Source: Ramlibacter sp. (GTDB lineage Bacteria > Pseudomonadota > Gammaproteobacteria > Burkholderiales > Burkholderiaceae_C). From it: DNA of 5,383 nucleotides. Numbering within the stretch: the stretch's first letter is position 1; each line of letters opens with the position of its first letter. The stretch is taken from NCBI GenBank assembly GCA_023701085.1, contig JAMPXR010000201.1, forward strand, positions 1-5,383, given 5' to 3'. Below are positions 1 through 4,332 of this stretch, in pieces. The translations under genes were made by a program, and so were the position numbers. The notes under the pieces are model-generated. The model did no database searches, was not told where the DNA came from, and saw nothing but the letters and a program-made list of their open reading frames with translations.

Positions 1-1
1 G

Positions 2-739
2 ATGAGATCGGCGCGCGCTGCGTGGCGGCTGGGGCGCGCGCTGCTGCATGCCCTGGGCGGGCTCGCGACCATTCTGCTGCGGTTTCCCGGCATGAGCGCG
101 CTGCAGCGCGAAGCGCGGGTGCAGGCCTGGGCGCTCGAGATGCTCGCGCGGCTGGGCATCCACCTGGAACTTGGCGGCCAGCCTCCGCTCGCCGGGCCGG
201 TGCTGCTGGTGGCCAACCACATCTCCTGGCTGGACATCCTGGTGATGCACGCGGCGCGCCACTGCCGCTTCGTGTCCAAGGCGGACGTGCGGCGCTGGCC
301 GCTGATCGGCACCCTGGCCACGGGCGCGGGCACGCTCTACATCGAGCGCGAGTCGCGGCGCGACGCCATGCGCGTGGTGCATCACATGGTCGAGAGCCTC
401 AAGCGCGGGGAGGTGGTCGCGGTCTTCCCGGAGGGCACGACCGGCAGCGGCGTGGACCTGCTGCCGTTCCACGCCAACCTGATCCAGGCGGCGATCTCGG
501 CCGGCGTGCCGGTGCAGCCCGTGGCCCTGCGCTTCGTGGACGCGAAAACGGGCGCCACGAGCCTGGCGCCCTGCTATGTCGGCGACGACACGCTGGTCAG
601 GTCGCTCTGGCGGACATTGACGGCCGAGCCCATCACCGCGCGGGTGCGTTACGGCGAGCCCGAAATGGGGCGGGGCCGCGACCGCCGCACCTGGGCGCGC
701 GACCTGCGCTCAGCGGTCGACCGGCTGCGCCAGCTGTGA
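2..739 (+). CDS. Lysophospholipid acyltransferase (PlsC/LPLAT family)
   Basis: This is probably a membrane-bound 1-acyl-glycerol-3-phosphate-type acyltransferase, which moves an acyl chain onto a lysophospholipid or related lyso-lipid at the inner membrane. The 245-residue protein shows the family blocks in order: a hydrophobic N-terminal stretch (about 12-28); the catalytic HX4D box (H73 to D78, in the segment NHISWLD); a GTLYIERES substrate block (about 110-118); FPEGTT (142-147); and VPVQPVAL (169-176). Its length is normal for the family. The ATG at base 2 is the first possible start in view, but an upstream start cannot be excluded. The 5' bases read ATGA, so the start may overlap the stop of an upstream gene. 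The last 30 bp overlap the oppositely oriented ABC ATPase gene. Substrate is not decided by the sequence: phosphatidic-acid synthesis (PlsC) and lyso-ornithine-lipid acylation (OlsA) both fit. Family confidence is high and substrate confidence low. Confidence 0.9.
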   Translation: MRSARAAWRLGRALLHALGGLATILLRFPGMSALQREARVQAWALEMLARLGIHLELGGQPPLAGPVLLVANHISWLDILVMHAARHCRFVSKADVRRWPLIGTLATGAGTLYIERESRRDAMRVVHHMVESLKRGEVVAVFPEGTTGSGVDLLPFHANLIQAAISAGVPVQPVALRFVDAKTGATSLAPCYVGDDTLVRSLWRTLTAEPITARVRYGEPEMGRGRDRRTWARDLRSAVDRLRQL

Positions 740-1873
740 AGTCGCCGCCGCGGCGAGGGTGCGCGCGTGTTCGCACGGCAGCTGGCACAGCCCGTTGCCG
801 TTGATCGGGCAGCTGCGGTTGAAGGTCACCACATGGTCGACGTCGGCGCGTATGCCGATCCACTCGCCGATCTTGTGGTCGTGGTGGCTGGGCACATGGG
901 CCAGCACGATCTGTCCGCTGGCGAGCCGCAGCGTGTACAGGAACTCGGAACCCCGGAACGCCTTGCGCAGGATTTCGGCTTTCACCGGCGCCTCGTCGTC
1001 GTGCACGATGTCGTCGGCCCGCAGCAGCACATCGCACTGGCCCGCGACGAAGGCGCAGGGCAGGGGACATTCCGCCACGTCGCTGAGTTCGCCCAGCGGC
1101 GTCTGCACCACCACCTGGTTGTTTACCTCGCGCAGCGTGGCCGGAGCGAACACGCCGTGGCCGATGAAGTCGGCGACGAAGCGCGTGGCCGGGCGGTGGT
1201 ACAGCGTGTAGGCATCGTCCCACTGGTGCAGCCGGCCCTCGTGCATGACGCCGATCACGTCGCCGATCGCGAAGGCCTCGAGCTGGTCGTGGGTGACGAA
1301 CAGGGCGGTGGCCCGGGCGGCCTTGAGGATGCCGCGGATTTCGTGCGCCAGGCGCTCGCGCAGGTCCACATCCAGGTTCGAGAACGGCTCATCGAGCAAC
1401 AGCAATTGCGGCTGGGGCGCGAGCGCGCGCGCCAGCGCCACGCGCTGCTGCTGGCCGCCCGACAGCTCGTGCGGGAAGCTGCGCTCGATGCCCTGCAGGC
1501 CGACGAGTTCGAGCACCTGCGCCACGCGCGCCGCACGCTCGCCGCGGGGCAAGCGGTGAAGGCCGAAGGCGACGTTGCGCCCGACATCGATGTGCGGGAA
1601 CAGGGCGTAATCCTGGAACACCATGCCGATGCGCCGTGCCTCGGCGGCAACATGGACGTGCGCGCTGCCCACGACCTGTTCCGAGATGCGGATCTCGCCG
1701 GCACCCACGCGCTCCAGCCCGGCGACGGCGCGCAGCAGCGTGGTCTTGCCGCAGCCCGAGGGCCCGATCAGCACCCCGATGTCGCCGGCGCGCAGGCCGA
1801 ACGAGACCTCGTCCACGGCCGGTTCCGCGCGGCCGGCATAGCGGATCGAAACATTCCTGAGCTCGACGAACAT
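710..1873 (-). CDS. fbpC: Ferric-iron-type ABC importer, ATP-binding subunit (FbpC-like)
   Basis: This 387-residue ATPase should power uptake of ferric iron, or a related ion, through the divergently encoded permease. Visible motifs are Walker A GPSGCGKTT (37-45), Q-loop with Q87, signature LSGGQQQR (137-144), Walker B LLLLDEP (157-163, catalytic E162), D-loop SNLD (165-168) and switch H195. A C-terminal TOBE-like regulatory region follows (about 240-350), as in FbpC/AfuC/PotA-type importers. The protein is somewhat longer than the roughly 350 residues typical of FbpC. The extra tail (351-387) holds C355, C363 and C367, and a CX3C pair lies at 269/273. The ATG at 1873 is the earliest possible start because an in-frame TAG lies three codons upstream. 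There is no Shine-Dalgarno sequence before it. The 3' end overlaps the acyltransferase gene on the other strand by 30 bp. The ATPase family is certain; iron as substrate is inferred from the permease type and the Fur-like site. Confidence 0.9.
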   Translation of the reverse strand: MFVELRNVSIRYAGRAEPAVDEVSFGLRAGDIGVLIGPSGCGKTTLLRAVAGLERVGAGEIRISEQVVGSAHVHVAAEARRIGMVFQDYALFPHIDVGRNVAFGLHRLPRGERAARVAQVLELVGLQGIERSFPHELSGGQQQRVALARALAPQPQLLLLDEPFSNLDVDLRERLAHEIRGILKAARATALFVTHDQLEAFAIGDVIGVMHEGRLHQWDDAYTLYHRPATRFVADFIGHGVFAPATLREVNNQVVVQTPLGELSDVAECPLPCAFVAGQCDVLLRADDIVHDDEAPVKAEILRKAFRGSEFLYTLRLASGQIVLAHVPSHHDHKIGEWIGIRADVDHVVTFNRSCPINGNGLCQLPCEHARTLAAAATSQLAQPVDR

Positions 1874-1888
1874 GGCAACATTCTAGAT

Positions 1889-1907
1889 GCTTACAATTCT
1901 CATTTGC
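1889..1907. promoter_or_regulatory. Candidate Fur box in the divergent fbpC/fbpB region
   Basis: Read on the minus strand, this 19-mer matches the classical Fur consensus GATAATGATAATCATTATC at 12 of 19 positions. In the 7-1-7 view, the left half TGAGAAT matches 6 of 7 and the right half GTAAGCA 4 of 7. It lies in the middle of the 61 bp between two divergent iron-transport-type genes. It overlaps the best -10 box toward the permease and fills the spacer of the best promoter toward the ATPase. That is the expected layout for Fe(II)-Fur repression of both. The match was counted by eye with no matrix score or background estimate. Confidence 0.6.
1892..1897 (+). promoter_or_regulatory. Candidate -10 box for fbpB
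   Basis: TACAAT matches the -10 consensus at 5 of 6 and would give a leader of about 30 nt before the ATG at 1935. No good -35 is seen: the hexamer 17 bp upstream is AACATG. The box lies inside the candidate Fur operator. Confidence 0.3.
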
Positions 1908-1934
1908 ATCGACCGGCTTTAGAAACATTTGACC

Positions 1935-3608
1935 ATGGCCGCGCGCCGGTTCCAACACCTTCTTCTCCTGCTGCTGGCCTTCCTGCTCATCCTGCCGGTG
2001 CTCGCGCTGCTGGCATCCTGGACGCAGTGGAGCGGCGAAAGCGCGCAGGTGCTGCGCGAGATGGCCAGCACCGTCCTGCCCGGCTATGTGTGGACCAGTC
2101 TGGGCCTGTGCCTGGCCGTCGGCCTGGGCGTCGCGCTCGTCGGCGGGGCCACGGCGGCGGCCGTGACGCTGTTCGACTTTCCCGGCCGGCGCACCTTCGA
2201 ATGGGCCCTGCTGCTGCCGCTGGCCATGCCCTCGTACGTGGTCGCCTATGCCTACACCGACTACCTGCAGTTCAGCGGCCCGTTGCAGACCTGGCTGCGC
2301 GCCAGTTTCGGCCTGCAGGGGCGCGTCTTTCCGGAGGTGCGCAGCGTCGGCGGCGCCGCCGTGGTGTTCGTCTTCTCGCTCTATCCTTATGTCTATTTGC
2401 TGGCGCGCACGGCGCTGAGCGAGCGCGCCTCCCACCTGATGGAGGCGGCGAGGCTGCTCGGCGCGCCGCTGCGCCGGCGTATTCGCCAGGTCGCGCTGCC
2501 GCTGGCCCGTCCCGCCATCGCCGCGGGCGTCGCGCTGGCGCTGATGGAAACGCTGGCCGATTTTGGCGTGTCCAGCTACTTCGGCATCCAGACCTTCACC
2601 GCCGGCATCTACAAGGCCTGGCTGTCGATGGACAACCGCGTCGCCGCGGCGCAGCTGGCCACGCTGCTGCTGCTGGTCGTGGCCGTGCTGCTGGCGCTGG
2701 AACGCAGGTCGCAGCGGCGCATGCGTTTTGCCGCGCCGCGCGGCGACCGGGCCGGCCTCGACGCCCATGCCGTCCCGCTGGCGGGCGGCCGCCTCGTGCT
2801 GGCGTGGTGCCTGTGCGCCGTGCCGGTGCTCCTGGGCTTCGTGCTGCCGGTGGCATTCATGCTGCGCCCCCTGGCCGCCGACTGGTCGGTCCTGCCATGG
2901 GACCGCTTCGCGCAGTGGGCATTCAACAGCGTGCGGCTGGGCGTCATCAGCGCGCTGCTGGCGGTCGCCATGGCCTTGCTGATGGCCTACAGCTTGCGGC
3001 GCGCGCCGGACAGGATCACGCGCGGCGTCGTCCAGCTGGCGGCCTTGGGCTACGCCGTGCCCGGCGCAGTGATCGTGGTCGGCCTGCTGCTGCCGGTCGG
3101 TTGGCTGCAAGCCGCAGCGCCGAGCGCCGGGGTCGGCGGCTGGGTCACGGCCACCGTGCTCGGTGTGGTGTGGGCCTATCTCGTGCGCTTCGTGTCGGTC
3201 GCGCTGCAGTCGGTGCAGAGCGGCTATTCCCGCATCCCGGCCAGCTTCGACGACAGCGCGCGCATGCTGGGAACCGCCGGTTTCGGGCTGCTGGCCCGGG
3301 TGCACTGGCCGCTGCTGAAGCGCTCCGCGACCGCCGCGGTGTTGCTGGTGTTCGTGGACGTGATGAAGGAGCTTCCGGCCACCCTGGTGCTGCGGCCCTT
3401 CAACACCGACACGCTGGCGGTGGTGGCCTACCAGCTCGCCCGTGACGAGCGCCTGGGCGAAGCCGCGCTGCCGTCCCTGGCGCTGGTGCTGGTGGGGCTG
3501 CTGCCGGTGGTGCTGCTCAGCCGCACGCTGCGTTCACGCCCACAGGTGCCGGCCGCGGCGCCTGCGAAGCCGGCGATGGTTCTGGACGGCGCCCTTACTC
3601 GTCGTTGA
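1935..3608 (+). CDS. fbpB: Ferric-iron-type ABC importer, fused two-domain permease (FbpB/SfuB-like)
   Basis: This inner-membrane permease of 557 residues is the channel partner of the divergent ATPase. It has about twelve hydrophobic segments in two homologous halves, the layout of FbpB/SfuB/AfuB iron permeases. Each half carries a cytoplasmic EAA loop that contacts the ATPase: one starting at E170 (EAARLLG, about 170-195) and one around 439-463 (DDSARMLG). The segment METLADFGVSSYFG (about 204-217), just after the first EAA loop, resembles this permease class. A linker with little hydrophobicity (about 256-285) joins the halves. I chose ATG 1935. TTG 1929, two codons upstream in the same frame, is possible, and an in-frame TAG at 1920-1922 blocks anything earlier. 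Only a weak AGAAA (1921-1925) could act as ribosome site. The tail overlaps the next gene on the opposite strand by 14 bp. No substrate-binding protein is encoded in the window. Confidence 0.92.
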   Translation: MAARRFQHLLLLLLAFLLILPVLALLASWTQWSGESAQVLREMASTVLPGYVWTSLGLCLAVGLGVALVGGATAAAVTLFDFPGRRTFEWALLLPLAMPSYVVAYAYTDYLQFSGPLQTWLRASFGLQGRVFPEVRSVGGAAVVFVFSLYPYVYLLARTALSERASHLMEAARLLGAPLRRRIRQVALPLARPAIAAGVALALMETLADFGVSSYFGIQTFTAGIYKAWLSMDNRVAAAQLATLLLLVVAVLLALERRSQRRMRFAAPRGDRAGLDAHAVPLAGGRLVLAWCLCAVPVLLGFVLPVAFMLRPLAADWSVLPWDRFAQWAFNSVRLGVISALLAVAMALLMAYSLRRAPDRITRGVVQLAALGYAVPGAVIVVGLLLPVGWLQAAAPSAGVGGWVTATVLGVVWAYLVRFVSVALQSVQSGYSRIPASFDDSARMLGTAGFGLLARVHWPLLKRSATAAVLLVFVDVMKELPATLVLRPFNTDTLAVVAYQLARDERLGEAALPSLALVLVGLLPVVLLSRTLRSRPQVPAAAPAKPAMVLDGALTRR

Positions 3609-3825
3609 ACTCGGTTCGGGAGGAGCCGGCCTTGCGGAAAACCACCTCGCCGGTGGGCACGTGCACAACCCGGATTTCCTGGCCCGACGGGCGGGTGAAG
3701 CTCTTGGCGGCCATGGCCACGGCCAGGGCACGGTCACTGAAGAAATACTGCTGCGAACCGGAAACCGGCAGCAGGCGGCCGGCGATGGGATGGTTGCTCT
3801 CGACGCGGAAGTCGGCAGACGTCAT
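3595..3825 (-). CDS. Small conserved-looking protein of unknown function (76 aa)
   Basis: I do not recognise this protein. It has 76 residues, no signal peptide, no transmembrane segment and no cysteine. Around residues 29-41 (FSDRALAVAMAAK) it could form a helix, followed by a likely beta-rich stretch (50-66: EIRVVHVPTGEVVFRK), so a small alpha/beta fold is possible. It ends in an acidic tail (NDE). Support for a real gene is a GAGG ribosome site nine bases before the ATG, an upstream region rich in A/T relative to the window, and an ordinary residue mix unlike the Arg/Ala/Pro-rich shadow translations nearby. Its TAA lies inside the 3' end of the permease gene with a 14-bp convergent overlap. 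There is no sequence evidence linking it to iron transport. Confidence 0.7.
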   Translation of the reverse strand: MTSADFRVESNHPIAGRLLPVSGSQQYFFSDRALAVAMAAKSFTRPSGQEIRVVHVPTGEVVFRKAGSSRTEFNDE

Positions 3826-3834
3826 GGTGGTGGG

Positions 3835-3838
3835 CCTC
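3835..3838 (-). promoter_or_regulatory. Ribosome binding site of the 76-aa gene
   Basis: GAGG on the minus strand lies nine bases upstream of the ATG at 3825. It is the main argument for this start and this reading frame over the overlapping minus frame that begins at 3961. Confidence 0.6.
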
Positions 3839-3878
3839 GCTGTTTTCTCTCTCTCTTGCTTCTCTAATGCTTGCAGTC

Positions 3879-3906
3879 ATGGTAGCCATGGCATTTGACA
3901 TGGCAA
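3879..3906 (-). promoter_or_regulatory. Weak candidate promoter for the 76-aa gene
   Basis: On the minus strand TTGCCA (3906-3901, 5 of 6 to the -35 consensus) is separated by 16 bp from TACCAT (3884-3879, 4 of 6 to the -10). Transcription would begin near 3872 and give a leader of about 45 nt, including an AG-rich run at about 3841-3866. Confidence 0.3.
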
Positions 3907-4065
3907 TGACGATCATGAAAGCCGTCGTCAAAGACGTAACCAGTCCCCATTTGCGTTGCAATACGCTAATGCGTAGCCGTCTGCGTCTGTAGGCTGACTT
4001 CCTTTGGCGATGTAGGAAAGCTCCTGTCGAGCCGGGAAATGCATGGGAGCTTGACCTTGCGCAAG

Positions 4066-4084
4066 ACAGCGGATGACCCGCTGT
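4066..4084 (-). terminator. Hairpin downstream of tRNA-Arg, possible weak terminator
   Basis: A perfect 7-bp stem (ACAGCGG / CCGCTGT) with a 5-nt loop lies about 42 bp beyond the tRNA 3' end. On the minus strand it is followed by CTTGCGC, not a T-run, so intrinsic termination would be weak. It could instead be a tRNA-trailer processing structure. Confidence 0.3.
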
Positions 4085-4125
4085 TCTCGACCGCGTCCTC
4101 CGCCAGGATCGAGGACAAGGCTTGT

Positions 4126-4200
4126 TGGTACCACCGACAGGAATCGAACCTGTATCTAGCGCTTAGGAGGCGCTCGTTCTATCCATTGAACTACGGCGGC
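4126..4200 (-). tRNA. tRNA-Arg (anticodon CCU)
   Basis: The minus strand folds into a complete 75-nt cloverleaf. Acceptor stem GCCGCCG pairs with CGGTGGT (two G-U pairs), D stem GTTC/GAAC, anticodon stem AGCGC/GCGCT with loop CTCCTAA, and T stem ACAGG/CCTGT with loop TTCGATT. Discriminator base A is followed by an encoded CCA. Bases 34-36 of the loop are CCT, so the tRNA reads the arginine codon AGG, which is rare in GC-rich bacteria of this kind. The gene stands alone, and no repeat of its 3' end occurs elsewhere in the window, so there is no sign here of an integrated element using it as attachment site. Confidence 0.97.
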
Positions 4201-4209
4201 GGGCCTGCC

Positions 4210-4215
4210 ATTGTA
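4210..4215 (-). promoter_or_regulatory. Candidate -10 box for tRNA-Arg
   Basis: On the minus strand TACAAT (5 of 6) ends ten bases before the mature tRNA 5' end and is followed by a GC-rich discriminator, typical of stringently controlled stable-RNA promoters. No matching -35 is visible. The box lies within a perfect 7-bp inverted repeat (CTGCCAT/ATGGCAG, 4205-4223). Confidence 0.4.
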
Positions 4216-4257
4216 AATGGCAGTGCCGCCGCCGTACGGCCGCATTTTGCTCCACCT

Positions 4258-4279
4258 CCCTCCCGGCCTCCCTCCGCCC
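4258..4279 (-). other. G-quadruplex motif
   Basis: On the minus strand four GGG runs are separated by loops of 4, 5 and 1 bases (on + the CCC runs are 4258-4260, 4262-4264, 4270-4272 and 4277-4279). This fits the canonical G3+N1-7 pattern. It lies in the 3' untranslated side of the VWA gene and would be G-rich in that transcript. Confidence 0.55.
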
Positions 4280-4290
4280 GCGGAGGGAGG
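4267..4290. repeat. Strong GC hairpin downstream of the VWA gene
   Basis: CCTCCCTCCG and CGGAGGGAGG form a perfect 10-bp stem with a 4-base CCCG loop. The left arm's CCTCCCTCC is also repeated directly 12 bp to the left (4255-4263). The hairpin lies 42 bp past the VWA stop codon. It has no following T-run on the minus strand, so it could be a transcript-protecting 3' structure or a dispersed palindromic repeat of the REP kind, not a classical terminator. Confidence 0.5.
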
Positions 4291-4332
4291 AGAGGGGTCA
4301 ACCGCGCGGAGCGTGGTCGGCTTGTTCTTGCG

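Larger units (their letters stand above)
1880..1908 (-). promoter_or_regulatory. Candidate promoter for fbpC (possible leaderless start)
   Basis: On the minus strand TAGAAT (1885 to 1880) matches the sigma-70 -10 consensus at 5 of 6. Its last base lies seven positions before the A of the ATG at 1873, so transcription would begin on the start codon itself. With a 17-bp spacer the -35 would be TGCAAA (1908-1903), only 3 of 6. The spacer is occupied by the candidate Fur box. No Shine-Dalgarno sequence is present. Confidence 0.4.
3826..4125. other. Gene-poor spacer with several inverted repeats
   Basis: I find no convincing gene here. The stretch is less GC-rich than the flanking genes. It holds the leader and promoter of the 76-aa gene at its left end and the 3' trailer of tRNA-Arg at its right end. 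Inverted repeats are: TACGC/GCGTA around 3963-3976; AAGCTCC (4018-4024) with GGAGCTT (4046-4052); a 10-bp palindrome CTTGCGCAAG (4056-4065); a 7-bp hairpin at 4066-4084; and a 6-bp hairpin at 4095-4116. Minus-strand open frames in this region start inside the tRNA or overlap the 76-aa gene and look spurious. Confidence 0.6.

Noticed and set aside
1389..3305. 638-codon open frame on - opposite the permease
   Set aside because: It covers two real genes in other frames. The composition is Gln/Arg/His-rich with no recognisable domain.
767..3445. Very long open frame on + (892 codons) across the ATPase gene and half of the permease
   Set aside because: It is antisense to one strongly supported gene and out of frame with another. 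The translation is rich in Arg, Ala, Gly and Pro without domain motifs, as expected of a shadow frame in GC-rich DNA.
3841..3866. AG-rich run in the leader of the 76-aa gene as a phase-variable repeat
   Set aside because: The dinucleotide tract is short and interrupted, so slippage is unlikely to matter.
3734..3961. 75-residue minus-strand frame with a signal-peptide-like N-terminus
   Set aside because: The hydrophobic start is suggestive, but there is no clear ribosome site and the last third overlaps the better supported 76-aa gene in another frame, turning into Arg/Pro-rich text.
3928..4134. 68-residue minus-strand frame next to the tRNA
   Set aside because: Its start codon lies within the tRNA gene, and it has no ribosome site and no recognisable motif.
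4126..4200. tRNA-Arg as an integration site for a mobile element
   Set aside because: No integrase, no phage or island genes, and no repeated copy of the tRNA 3' end in the window.
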